64,000 nucleotides of DNA. Source: CAZLFQ01 sp044229535. GTDB taxonomy: Bacteria; Pseudomonadota; Alphaproteobacteria; Rickettsiales; Midichloriaceae. Both the position numbers and the translations under genes were made by a program. The stretch is from positions 806,001 through 870,000 of the forward strand of contig JBGASU010000001.1 in the NCBI GenBank assembly GCA_044229535.1, read 5' to 3'. The notes beneath the pieces are model-generated. The model was not told the origin of the DNA. It ran no database searches and saw only the letters and a list, made by a program, of their open reading frames with translations. Shown here in pieces: positions 27,244 to 35,540 of the stretch (within the stretch, counting starts at the first letter, position 1; the number at the start of each line of letters is the position of its first letter).

Positions 27244-28716
27244 TCAATGGGCAATTTTACTAACGCCGTGTGTTGTTTTATCCCATTTATGCGGATCTGT
27301 AAGTAATTTATAAAATGCAATTACTGCAGCAATCACATGTAGTAAAAAGTAAAAAGGATAAGTAAACCATAATCTCACTGCACTCAGGTCTTGAACTTGC
27401 TTCATTATAAAAGTTGAGAACAATAATCCAAAATAGCCATATAATAAATTAAAGAGTGTAAAATATTTCAATATCTGTTCGGTGATATGCGGAAACATGT
27501 AAAAACCAAAAACTATCTTGAATGAAAAATATAGCATTATTGGCATAGTCACCAACAGAAAAGGTGATATAAATAGCATATATAAGAAAAACACAAACCC
27601 TTTAAATCTGTATTTTTTATATACATATATGGGATGCCTCATATACACAAAAAAAGTATGAAAATATCCTTTAACCCATCTTGATCTTTGTTTTATCCAA
27701 GCGCGAACGCTAATTGGAGCTTCTTCAGGGGTAAACGAGTGAACTGTACTAGTTTTATAGCCCCTTGCAGATAACCGCAATCCTAGATCGGCATCTTCAG
27801 TTACATTATATGGATCCCAACCTTTCATCTCTCTTAAAATTTCTGTTCTAAAGTGATTACTCGATCCACCCAGTGGTATAGGGAAATTAAATCTACTCAT
27901 TGCTGGCAGCACATAATTAAATAAGTTTGCATATTCTATTGTAAACATGCCAGTTAGCCAATTTTCACTGGCGTTGTAATAACAAAGCTTAGCTTGGATG
28001 CACACGGTATTATCATCAGATTCGCTAAACTTCTGTGCTACTTTTTTTAGTTGGTCTGTATCTGGTCTATCTTCGGCATCGAATATTGTTGTTATATCTC
28101 CTGTTGCGAATTGCATTGCGTAGTTACATGCTTTAGCTTTGGTTTGCGGGTAAGAATGCGGAACCACAATCACGTTGAAATAACTTGGTAGATTCTCAAT
28201 TGCGTTAATTGCTACTGGAGTTTCGTTATCTTCTTCTTCAAGAATTATTAAAACTTGTTTTTTTTCTGATGGGTAATCTAAATCACTCAATGCTTTTACT
28301 AACCTCGGTATGACCGCGGCTTCTTTGAATAATGGGATCAATATGGTGTATTTTGGAAGATCCTCATCGGTTAAAGTGATAATTTTATCGTGCTCCTCAG
28401 TTTCATGAAGAATTCTTAGTCCATTTAAAAACAGGAGTAATCTGTAGCTATTTGCAAAGAAGTATAAGCAATTCATAAACATTACTGTATAGAACGCTGC
28501 AAAATAGTTGGTTGTCATGTGAGCAACGAGAAATGTCACCAGAATGAATAAACACAATGCTTTGATTTCAGGGGTGAAAACGGTCTTAGCAGTGAAGTCT
28601 TTCTCGACATGCTTCCAATATTCTAAAGTATCATCTGAATATTTTTTCAACTCCATTCTATCACGTTTCAAATTTAATATGCGCTTTGCTATTTTTTTTA
28701 TTAAATTCTCTTCCAT
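27244..28716 (-). CDS. Membrane family-2 glycosyltransferase (cellulose/HA synthase-like)
   Basis: A 490-residue processive-type GT2. Two N-terminal membrane helices (about 50-95) are followed by the catalytic domain with FDAEDRPD (about 210-217), TEDADLGLR (about 304-312) and QRSRWVKGY (about 342-350), i.e. the D, D, TED, QxxRW pattern of cellulose- and hyaluronan-synthase-like enzymes. Four or so C-terminal helices end at about 470. It would polymerise and export a beta-linked polysaccharide. A predicted outer-membrane barrel gene is 17 bases upstream on the same strand, a pairing reminiscent of exopolysaccharide secretion gene pairs such as xagB-xagA. The polymer is unknown. Confidence 0.82.
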   Translation of the reverse strand: MEENLIKKIAKRILNLKRDRMELKKYSDDTLEYWKHVEKDFTAKTVFTPEIKALCLFILVTFLVAHMTTNYFAAFYTVMFMNCLYFFANSYRLLLFLNGLRILHETEEHDKIITLTDEDLPKYTILIPLFKEAAVIPRLVKALSDLDYPSEKKQVLIILEEEDNETPVAINAIENLPSYFNVIVVPHSYPQTKAKACNYAMQFATGDITTIFDAEDRPDTDQLKKVAQKFSESDDNTVCIQAKLCYYNASENWLTGMFTIEYANLFNYVLPAMSRFNFPIPLGGSSNHFRTEILREMKGWDPYNVTEDADLGLRLSARGYKTSTVHSFTPEEAPISVRAWIKQRSRWVKGYFHTFFVYMRHPIYVYKKYRFKGFVFFLYMLFISPFLLVTMPIMLYFSFKIVFGFYMFPHITEQILKYFTLFNLLYGYFGLLFSTFIMKQVQDLSAVRLWFTYPFYFLLHVIAAVIAFYKLLTDPHKWDKTTHGVSKIAH

Positions 28717-28733
28717 TCTAATTTTTTTCCAAA

Positions 28734-29723
28734 TTAGAATTTATAATCATAGGTTATAACCACTGTGTTATTAGTAAAAGGCTTTTCTATAAATACGTTA
28801 CTAAAGCTCTCGATTGAAATATGTCTATCTGGCATTACCTCATAAGATAATTTGATATTTAGCTTGTGATCTCTATATGTCGCTCTTTGGCTTAATGTCG
28901 CTTTAATGCCGTTAATTAGGGCGGCTTTCTGGCTAGTGGTCAAAGTAGTACTATCTGCGAATTTTGTTAAATCAGATGCATTGTGCGGCCTTTTTGAAAA
29001 TGATGCTCCATGGAAAGTATTATATAAGCCAAATACGCATAGCCATTTATCAGCTGGCCTCACACCTATGTGTTGGTCAAAGTCCCATTGTACTTGTCCC
29101 ATTTGCGGGTAGTATCTTGCTGCCATTTGCCATTCAAAATAATGGTATCTTTCATAGCCTGCTCCCCCCAAGATATTGCCGAAGTTTATATCTTCTGAAA
29201 AGGCTATCCCATGCAATAAACGCATTTCTAAAGATGTTTGCTCTGAGATAAAATAGCTTTCATTGGCTGTTAGTATATATTCCCCTGGGAAGAAAGAGAA
29301 AGAAGAAGAGAATACTTGTTCCATATCCCTAAATATTTCTTGGCGATATGCAAATTCACTTATGATACTAGAATATTCATTTGTATAGCTGGTTTGTGTT
29401 GTGTTTGAGCCGCTGACGACATTTAATTTGTAATTATCTCTCACGTATCCTACATCTATCTTAGCTTTTAGAGTTTGTTCTTCTGTTAAGCCATATTGAT
29501 ACTCCGATACCGAGGCAAGTCTTGTAGATTCGCGTACAACATCAGCAGTCGCTTGAGGGATGCCAGGTAAAAATATCCCATTCTTAGAAGTAGAAGGGAA
29601 TGTGTAGTATAATCCTTCAGCATTGTATTGCTGGCCTTTTTCATAAAGCCAAGCGCCAGCTACACATTCTGAAATTAGAATAGGAAAAACTATTAGAGCA
29701 TTAAGAATATATTTCTTTTCCAA
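28734..29723 (-). CDS. Putative outer-membrane beta-barrel protein
   Basis: A 329-residue protein with an N-terminal signal peptide (about 1-22, ending near CVAGA). The rest is rich in alternating aromatic/polar strands (for example QMAARYYPQMGQVQWDF) and ends in Tyr-Lys-Phe, the terminal aromatic expected of barrels inserted by BamA. No homologue can be named with certainty; it resembles XagA-type barrels encoded next to GT2 genes. It overlaps ccmC by 23 bases upstream and lies 17 bases before the GT2 gene. A role in exporting the polysaccharide made by that enzyme is inferred from position. Confidence 0.6.
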   Translation of the reverse strand: MEKKYILNALIVFPILISECVAGAWLYEKGQQYNAEGLYYTFPSTSKNGIFLPGIPQATADVVRESTRLASVSEYQYGLTEEQTLKAKIDVGYVRDNYKLNVVSGSNTTQTSYTNEYSSIISEFAYRQEIFRDMEQVFSSSFSFFPGEYILTANESYFISEQTSLEMRLLHGIAFSEDINFGNILGGAGYERYHYFEWQMAARYYPQMGQVQWDFDQHIGVRPADKWLCVFGLYNTFHGASFSKRPHNASDLTKFADSTTLTTSQKAALINGIKATLSQRATYRDHKLNIKLSYEVMPDRHISIESFSNVFIEKPFTNNTVVITYDYKF

Positions 29724-30423
29724 GCAAATATCTCAGCCTGTTACTTTTTTTCTGCCAATATTCTATTCGTACCCTCAGCAGTACTAAAATGCAACTGAAA
29801 ACTAGTAAACATGCTGCGGATAACACAAGTGGCATAAGCATATCAATATGTATTGATGGGCCGCCGAACTTGAATACACTTGCAGGCTGATGCAAGGTAT
29901 TCCACATTTCTACAGAAAATTTAATTATTGGAATATTTATGAAGCCAAATACAGCAAATACCGAGCATACGGCCGCATTTTGTTGTTCGTTTCTAATCGT
30001 TTTGGTTAGGCCAATATATCCTATATATATGAAGAACAATATCAGCATGGACGTAAGGCGAGCATCCCAAACCCACCATGTTCCCCAAGTAGGTTTGCCC
30101 CAAATAGAGCCAGTGACGAGTGTGATCAAGGCAAAGCTACAACCTACAGGCGCTACAGATTTTGCAATTGTAAAATAGAATGGGTTTTTGAAAAGTATGA
30201 ACCCCAGTGACATCATGGCAAGTGCGCTGTAAAGCCCCATAGAAAGCCAAGCAGAAGGCACATGAATATACATTATTTTAGCATATACTCCTTGTAGATA
30301 ATCTTCAGGAGCGTTTAGAACTGCGTTTGTAGCGGCAATAAACAAGCAAATAAATAAAAAACAAAGCACTTGCAGGATTGTTCTGAAGTGCTTTGTAAGA
30401 ATATTTGGAGTTATTTTAAGCAT
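29701..30423 (-). CDS. ccmC: Heme exporter protein CcmC (cytochrome c maturation)
   Basis: A 240-residue inner-membrane protein with six helices. The periplasmic heme-handling WWD motif, GTWWVWDARLTSM (114-126), is intact, and conserved periplasmic histidines are present at about 54 (HVPSAW) and 187 (TLHQPAS). CcmC loads heme onto CcmE for cytochrome c assembly (system I). It is three bases downstream of the OmpA-like gene and overlaps the barrel gene. ccmD and ccmE are about 27 kb away, so the ccm genes are dispersed, as in Rickettsiales. Confidence 0.95.
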   Translation of the reverse strand: MLKITPNILTKHFRTILQVLCFLFICLFIAATNAVLNAPEDYLQGVYAKIMYIHVPSAWLSMGLYSALAMMSLGFILFKNPFYFTIAKSVAPVGCSFALITLVTGSIWGKPTWGTWWVWDARLTSMLILFFIYIGYIGLTKTIRNEQQNAAVCSVFAVFGFINIPIIKFSVEMWNTLHQPASVFKFGGPSIHIDMLMPLVLSAACLLVFSCILVLLRVRIEYWQKKSNRLRYLLGKEIYS

Positions 30424-30426
30424 TTG

Positions 30427-31374
30427 TTATAGAGATGGCTCCAGCTGTATTTCTACTTTATTAGTTCTTGCTGCTGAATCTTCAATCGCGTTAACGCTAA
30501 TTCTGCTTGGATTGATGTCGTTATCAATTAGGTATTTCCTAATTTTAATAGCACGTTGTAATGACATTCTTCTAGCATCACTTATGTTTCCTGAATCACT
30601 AAAAGCATAGCTTTGGATTTTTGCTTTCAGGTTTTGTGAGGCTTTAAGGTCGCTTACCAAAGAGCTTAATGTTACGATATTGATTGGAGAAATATCCACT
30701 TCCGATGCACTAAATTCCAAGTTAGTCACTTTAGTTGTTGGAGCCACTAGATCTGTGTTTAGTGAAGGTTGTAAGCCACCTTGAGGCAATACCATGCTAG
30801 AGTTAGATGGTTTAGCATCTGTAGGAGCTTGAGGTGTTACAGACGGAGTTTCGGTCGCTTTCGGTGTCTCCACTTTTGGTGCTTCCACTTTCGGTTGAGC
30901 TGGAGCTTCTACTTTTACTTCAGGAGTCACTACTTTTGGTTGCTCTGGTGCAACAGGAGTTGGCTGAACAACTGGGGCATCTGTAGCAGTTGAAGTTGCT
31001 GCAGGTTTTACTTCTTCGTTATACGCATCCTTTTGAACTGCAGGTTTAGCTTTCGCAACTTTACGTTTCTTAGGTTTTACAACTTTTTTCTCAGCTGTTA
31101 AATCTTCATTCGAGAAAGCTTTTGGTTTTACGTCTTGTGTACCAGCTGTGCTTTCCACGCCCCTTGGCTTTAACGTGCCAAGAGTTTGTGTCTTATTCGA
31201 CTCGCTTGTATAGCGGTAAGGAAAACAAACTTGCCCTTCCATTTCGCTTGTAGGGTTCATTATTGGTCTAGATGTATCAACCATCTTATGACCATGCTCA
31301 TCACAAGCAAAAACTTGGGTTGCAGAGATAGAAGACAAGGCTACTATCATTCCTAAAACCGACTTTAAATTCAT
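30427..31374 (-). CDS. OmpA-like periplasmic protein with Pro/Val-rich linker
   Basis: A 315-residue protein with a signal peptide (about 1-23, cleavage near VFA-C). A basic stretch VKPKKRKVAKAK (about 93-104) is followed by about 85 residues dominated by Pro, Val and Lys (PKVEAP-type repeats). The C-terminal 90 residues contain an OmpA-like fold with SDARRMSLQRAIKIRKYL (about 268-285), the helix that normally contacts peptidoglycan. The usual NxxLSxxRA core is divergent, so peptidoglycan binding is uncertain. The start at 31374 is chosen over one three codons upstream. It leads an operon into ccmC. Confidence 0.65.
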   Translation of the reverse strand: MNLKSVLGMIVALSSISATQVFACDEHGHKMVDTSRPIMNPTSEMEGQVCFPYRYTSESNKTQTLGTLKPRGVESTAGTQDVKPKAFSNEDLTAEKKVVKPKKRKVAKAKPAVQKDAYNEEVKPAATSTATDAPVVQPTPVAPEQPKVVTPEVKVEAPAQPKVEAPKVETPKATETPSVTPQAPTDAKPSNSSMVLPQGGLQPSLNTDLVAPTTKVTNLEFSASEVDISPINIVTLSSLVSDLKASQNLKAKIQSYAFSDSGNISDARRMSLQRAIKIRKYLIDNDINPSRISVNAIEDSAARTNKVEIQLEPSL

Positions 31375-31475
31375 AAATACCAAATATTTCCAGTTAAGTT
31401 ATAGCAAAGTCTATAAGATTAATGATTGAAAATCAAGATTTACTAAACTATAAAGACTTAAAAAACTTAGTAATC

Positions 31476-31994
31476 ATGAAATACTTGTTTTTATTACGTC
31501 ATGGCCATGCCCCAAGAGCGATGAATGAAAGCGATGCAGATAGGAAGTTAAGTGCTCTAGGTTATAAAGAAGCAGAGCAAGTTGGCGATTTTCTTAATAA
31601 AAAAGAATTAAAGATTGAATTGATAAAATCATCGGACTCAATAAGAACGAAGCAAACTGTGGCGAAATTATTAGAAGTATATTCTTCTAGTGTTAAGACT
31701 ACATTTTTACGAGAGTTATATAATGTGTCGAGCTATGAAGTGTTGGAAGAAATTAAAAACACCGAAAATAGCATATCCAGTTTAATGATGGTTGGTCATA
31801 ATCCAGGCATTACTGCCATCTTAGATTTGTTAAATCCAACTGGTACTTCTGAGCAAGTATTTATGAGTAGGAATTATGAAATCACCTGTAAGCTTGTGGT
31901 AATTAAAATTGATATTAAAAAGTGGAATGATATAGATTTTTCACCATCAAAAATTAACGCTGTGTTTTATCCTGAGTTACGTTCTCCTCTGTAG
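31476..31994 (+). CDS. sixA: Phosphohistidine phosphatase SixA-like (histidine phosphatase superfamily)
   Basis: A 172-residue protein starting MKYLFLLRHGHAPR; the RHG catalytic motif (about 8-10) holds the nucleophilic His. SDSIRTKQTVAKL and MVGHNPGITAILDLL (with the second catalytic His) complete the fold. SixA-type enzymes dephosphorylate histidine phospho-carrier proteins. The start at 31476 is chosen because the hydrophobic strand before RHG begins there in the family; an in-frame start 54 bases upstream would add unrelated residues. It ends 21 bases from the convergent hypothetical gene. Confidence 0.85.
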   Translation: MKYLFLLRHGHAPRAMNESDADRKLSALGYKEAEQVGDFLNKKELKIELIKSSDSIRTKQTVAKLLEVYSSSVKTTFLRELYNVSSYEVLEEIKNTENSISSLMMVGHNPGITAILDLLNPTGTSEQVFMSRNYEITCKLVVIKIDIKKWNDIDFSPSKINAVFYPELRSPL

Positions 31995-32015
31995 ATTTTT
32001 TCTCAGGAGCTCCAA

Positions 32016-32825
32016 CTAAACGCACCCAATGTTCATCGTCATTAGCTCGTCCTTGGAATAGAAGGCTGTTACAACCATTAAAGCCATCGATATTAATACG
32101 ATAGTTATATCAATGTTAGTGCTTATAAAAGGGCAAGAGGTATTGTGAACTAATATTCGCATTGCTTCTAATAATCTATTAACAGGATCATCAGATAAAA
32201 AAGTTCTGGGTTGAATATCTTGATGATTTTGTACTGCTTCAGCAGCGGCAAGAAACTTTTCTCTAGAGTCTATAATTTTGTCGAGCTTTTCTATAAAGCC
32301 TTGTAGCCAATCTGGTTTTGTTTCGAATGTTTTGATTTTTTCATTTAATAGTTTTAGATCATCTAATGGCATCTCTGAACATTTTTCTACGCACTTTAAA
32401 AGGGAAAGTTCTCGAGGAGGCTGATTTGTACAACAAAAAAAATCTATACATTTTAACATCTCTTCGCCAACCAAAGTATTGACTAAAATTTGGTTGCCTC
32501 TGTGGCAGAATTTATCTAGCCAAAAACGTTCTCTTGTAATATCTATTTCCAATTCTTTATATAGTTCTAATAATTTAAAGAATTGTTGGTTGTTCATAGG
32601 TAAGAAACATCTTTCAAGTTTGTCTTTGAAATCTTTGAAATGCATTCCCATGAAGCGCTTTTTCATTAATTCAGATTGATTTTCTGAGCTTTTTATAAGT
32701 TTTAATACTTCCTCTAAGTACGTCAGTAGTTTTTCAGAAAGTAGAGTTTTATGCTTGTCTATCTCGCTCCATTTAGCATCAAAATCTGCACTGAAACGTT
32801 TGTCACGCTTATTGGTTTTTGGCAT
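32016..32825 (-). CDS. Unrecognised helical protein with C-terminal membrane segment
   Basis: A 269-residue protein I cannot assign. It has a basic N terminus (MPKTNKRDKRF), a long run of amphipathic helices rich in Lys, Glu and Leu (about 15-210) with several Cys residues around 120-150 (FFCCTNQ, LLKCVEKC), and one hydrophobic segment (about 240-258, TIVLISMALMVVTAFY) near the C terminus. There is no signal peptide. A tail-anchored topology would suit a secreted effector inserted in host membrane or a cytoplasmic membrane protein; the sequence does not decide. The DarTG cassette ends about 140 bases upstream. Confidence 0.55.
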   Translation of the reverse strand: MPKTNKRDKRFSADFDAKWSEIDKHKTLLSEKLLTYLEEVLKLIKSSENQSELMKKRFMGMHFKDFKDKLERCFLPMNNQQFFKLLELYKELEIDITRERFWLDKFCHRGNQILVNTLVGEEMLKCIDFFCCTNQPPRELSLLKCVEKCSEMPLDDLKLLNEKIKTFETKPDWLQGFIEKLDKIIDSREKFLAAAEAVQNHQDIQPRTFLSDDPVNRLLEAMRILVHNTSCPFISTNIDITIVLISMALMVVTAFYSKDELMTMNIGCV

Positions 32826-32966
32826 ATGAATCTCCTAGTACATTTCTATGCTACAAACTATAGAACAATTAGCACTAAAAATTTAATTATTGAGAAGAAG
32901 TATTGTAACATCTCTAGTCTTATATAGATGGCTTTTGTAATACTTTCATACTGCTTTATCTATACC

Positions 32967-32997
32967 TTAAACCTTATACCCCACGTGAATTGTATAG
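32967..32997 (-). repeat. Direct repeat copy 1: relic of the ubiE 3' end, distal side of the darTG cassette
   Basis: Bases 32969-32987 (plus strand AAACCTTATACCCCACGTG) are identical over 19 bases to 34817-34835 inside ubiE. On the minus strand the copy reads CAC GTG GGG TAT AAG GTT TAA, i.e. the UbiE C-terminal HVGYKV followed by a stop. The match continues as CTATAC after a 5-base insertion. It marks the far boundary of a 1.85-kb cassette carrying darT and darG. Confidence 0.85.
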
Positions 32998-33076
32998 GAG
33001 GGGGTACGAGCTGTAATTTGACAATTGTCTACGAAAGGCATATAATATATGATAGCGAGGTAAGTGAAAGTCGACT

Positions 33077-34159
33077 TCAAGCCGTGTGTTTTGTGGGTTT
33101 ACCTTCAAAATCTAGCTTACTCTTAAGCCAACTTTTATCTTTTAGAACATCAAAAGCTATTTTTATTTGCTCTGGAGTGAATTGTTTTTTTCTTGAGTTC
33201 CACTCGTAAGTTTTAGATATTATTTCATCAACAGATCTTGAGTGTGACTCTTTACTAGCCACCCAGTGAATTGTTGCGAGTAATTCCATGCCATATGGTG
33301 TTTCAAATCCTTGTATTAAATCATTCACTTTTTTAAATCTACCAAGAGTTTCCGTGTGTTCCTGGAGTAACCTCTCAGCTGTATCAAAATACTTTTGATT
33401 TGGTGTGATTGGTTTGGCTGGCTCGTCTCCATTCTTTGTATAACCAGATATAAAATGACCTTCTATATTATCCAGTACATGGCTTAAGTTTTCTGCATAA
33501 GGACCGTAAGGTGCTTTTTTATACCTCAATTTCAAATTTTCTCCAGCTTCTTGCATAAAATACATGAGTTTATGTATTTCAAGCAAAGAAATTGTCGGAT
33601 CCATAACTGCTTGAAGATAACGTCTCATTAAACCTATCAAGGCCGCTCTTCCTATAGTCATCTCTGGGACTTCATTGTTCTTAGCGACTTTGGTATAATC
33701 AGGTTCGCTATGAGGTTCAAGAACAATAGCCGACACATCTTTTGCTTCCATAAATGCAGTTTGGATTTTAGGTAGAACTTCGCGCCAGTCTAGACCTCCT
33801 AATCCACAACCTAGTGGGGGGATTGCTATGGATTTGATATTATTGTGTTTAATGATCTCAATTAAGGCTTTAAGTCCAGATTCAATATCTTGAATCTTAC
33901 TTTTAGACTTCCAATGATCTTTGGTCGGGAAATTAATTATATACTTAGGGTTATGTAAAGTATTGGTTTTGAAAACTAGCATCTTTCCAATACGGACTTC
34001 TTTGTCTTTACAAGCTTTTAAATAAAACTTATAGTTTTCTGGATAATTCTTTTTAAACTGCAGAGCAATGCCGCGACCCATAACGCCAACACAGTTTACT
34101 GTATTAACTATGGCTTCAACGTCTTGTTTAAAAATATTTTGTTTCACTAAGTTGATCAT
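33077..34159 (-). CDS. darG: DarG antitoxin: macrodomain DNA ADP-ribosylglycohydrolase
   Basis: A 360-residue antitoxin with an N-terminal macrodomain (about 1-160). It carries AIVNTVNCVGVMGRGIA (16-32), the catalytic-type Lys80 in INFPTKDHW (75-83), and PPLGCGLGGLDW (about 113-124). The macrodomain removes ADP-ribose from thymidine in DNA. The C-terminal domain (about 175-360; LEIHKLMYFMQEAGE, APYGPYAENLSHVL) is the DarT-binding half found in the family. It follows darT after 15 bases and has no separate visible promoter. All visible catalytic residues are present, so it is probably functional. Confidence 0.94.
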   Translation of the reverse strand: MINLVKQNIFKQDVEAIVNTVNCVGVMGRGIALQFKKNYPENYKFYLKACKDKEVRIGKMLVFKTNTLHNPKYIINFPTKDHWKSKSKIQDIESGLKALIEIIKHNNIKSIAIPPLGCGLGGLDWREVLPKIQTAFMEAKDVSAIVLEPHSEPDYTKVAKNNEVPEMTIGRAALIGLMRRYLQAVMDPTISLLEIHKLMYFMQEAGENLKLRYKKAPYGPYAENLSHVLDNIEGHFISGYTKNGDEPAKPITPNQKYFDTAERLLQEHTETLGRFKKVNDLIQGFETPYGMELLATIHWVASKESHSRSVDEIISKTYEWNSRKKQFTPEQIKIAFDVLKDKSWLKSKLDFEGKPTKHTA

Positions 34160-34174
34160 AACACTTACATTATC

Positions 34175-34813
34175 CTAATAATACCATGTTTTTTCAATAG
34201 AAATTATAGGTTTATGGCTGCAATTGGAAAGTTTTGAGCTCACTTTATCCAAAATCTCTTGATTGTGGACACCAATTTTTTCAACTAAATTAAAAGGCAT
34301 AAAATCAAACAATAAGAATTCAGCTTGTTTCTCGTCTTTTATTTTGGGTTCTGTAAAAGTAGTTGCGTTAATGGCTTTTAAATTTAACTTTGACAAGTCT
34401 TCCATCTTTACAAAAAATTGAGCAACTTTCGATGCTGCATTTCTATCGCTAAATGCCCATTTTATGCACTTTGAATCAGCCCATTGAATAGTTTTTTGAA
34501 TATCTAAACGCAAATGAATTATTTCTTTTTGCCCATCTCGGTATGGTAGATCAGGGTTAGTTGGTTTATGAATCATAAACAGCATTATTGATCTATGGCA
34601 AAAGTAAAAAGGTACGTACTGACCAACATATGTGTTGGATTGACACGGAATTTCAATATTTAATCTACGATTTTTAATATTGTGAATACCTATACTTTTA
34701 TTTTGTATCTTTCTCTTATCGCGCTGCGCATCAGACCAAAGCCCGCCATCTTTAATGATTCCATCAAGATTATCTATATGTGTAATATGGTAAATCTTTT
34801 TGAGTCGGGTCAT
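34175..34813 (-). CDS. darT: DarT toxin: DNA ADP-ribosyltransferase
   Basis: A 212-residue PARP-like toxin that adds ADP-ribose to thymidine bases in single-stranded DNA. The start RLKKIYHITHIDNLDGIIKDGGLWS (NAD-binding YHIT...I) is typical. Arg49/Arg50 with PCQSNTYVGQYVPFYF (about 56-71) form the core, and Glu165 in KQAEFLLFD (162-170) is the expected catalytic glutamate. The gene begins one base after the ubiE stop codon, so it is likely translationally coupled to ubiE. Toxin-first order (darT then darG) is typical. It has no promoter of its own that I can see. Confidence 0.93.
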   Translation of the reverse strand: MTRLKKIYHITHIDNLDGIIKDGGLWSDAQRDKRKIQNKSIGIHNIKNRRLNIEIPCQSNTYVGQYVPFYFCHRSIMLFMIHKPTNPDLPYRDGQKEIIHLRLDIQKTIQWADSKCIKWAFSDRNAASKVAQFFVKMEDLSKLNLKAINATTFTEPKIKDEKQAEFLLFDFMPFNLVEKIGVHNQEILDKVSSKLSNCSHKPIISIEKTWYY

Positions 34814-34814
34814 A

Positions 34815-35540
34815 TCAAACCTTATACCCCACGTGTATAGCTACGACACCGAAGGTCATTTTGCGGAATTCAACACAGTTGAAGCCTGCTTCTTTTATCA
34901 TTTCTGCGAATGCTAGAGCTGAAGGAAACTTTCTAATACTCTCAACCAGATATTCATAAGACTCTGGGCTATCTGCAATTATTTTCCCAACTCTTGGAAT
35001 AATTTTGAACGAATAAAAATCATAGATTTTTTTAACCAACTCGTTAGAAACATTTGAGAATTCCAAACATACAAATTTTCCACCTGGCTTCAAAACTCGG
35101 TGCGCTTCTTTTAAAGCCTTGTCTATATGTGTTACGTTTCGAATTCCGAAAGATATGGTATAATAATCAAATTGATTATCTTCAAATGGCAGGTCTTCAG
35201 CATTAGCATGCACCCAAGAAAGTCTATCGGTTTTATATTTTAATTTACCCTGTTCGAGCATTTCTTTATTGAGATCTGAAACAACAGCACGGCCGCCACC
35301 TGCTTGTAAATATTTCCAAGATATATCTCCCGTACCACCTGCAACATCTAAAAGCACATCTTCACTAGACGGATGCAATTCTTTAATTGCCTCATCTTTC
35401 CAAAGTCTATGTAGTCCAAAACTCATGAAGTCATTCATGATGTCATACTTAGATGCAACAGTCGAAAAAACGCCCTGCACCATAGTTTGTTTTTTTTCTG
35501 TTTCTACTTCCTTAAATCCAAAGTGGGTTTTAGAGCTCAT
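34815..35540 (-). CDS. ubiE: Demethylmenaquinone/ubiquinone methyltransferase UbiE
   Basis: A 241-residue class I methyltransferase for C-methylation in ubiquinone (and menaquinone) synthesis. It has SAM-binding motif I LLDVAGGTGDISW (about 63-75), AEDLPFEDNQFDY (about 117-129), FGIRNVTHIDKAL (about 135-147) and GGKFVCLEFS (about 155-164). The C terminus AIHVGYKV matches the family ending. Its last 19 bases are duplicated at 32969-32987 beyond darG, so the present 3' end may derive from the inserted cassette. It overlaps the upstream amidase gene by 11 bases. Confidence 0.96.
   Translation of the reverse strand: MSSKTHFGFKEVETEKKQTMVQGVFSTVASKYDIMNDFMSFGLHRLWKDEAIKELHPSSEDVLLDVAGGTGDISWKYLQAGGGRAVVSDLNKEMLEQGKLKYKTDRLSWVHANAEDLPFEDNQFDYYTISFGIRNVTHIDKALKEAHRVLKPGGKFVCLEFSNVSNELVKKIYDFYSFKIIPRVGKIIADSPESYEYLVESIRKFPSALAFAEMIKEAGFNCVEFRKMTFGVVAIHVGYKV
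34817..34835 (-). repeat. Direct repeat copy 2: ubiE 3' end, proximal side of the darTG cassette
   Basis: The 19 bases AAACCTTATACCCCACGTG (plus strand) are identical to 32969-32987. On the minus strand they encode the last residues of UbiE; the stop here is TGA while the distal copy has TAA. A shared CTATAC follows in both copies. Confidence 0.85.

Noticed and set aside
32928..33209. Plus-strand ORF of 93 codons near the darTG boundary
   Set aside because: It overlaps the end of darG on the opposite strand, lacks a ribosome site and has no recognisable motif. The 19-bp repeat crosses it, so it is best read as chance.
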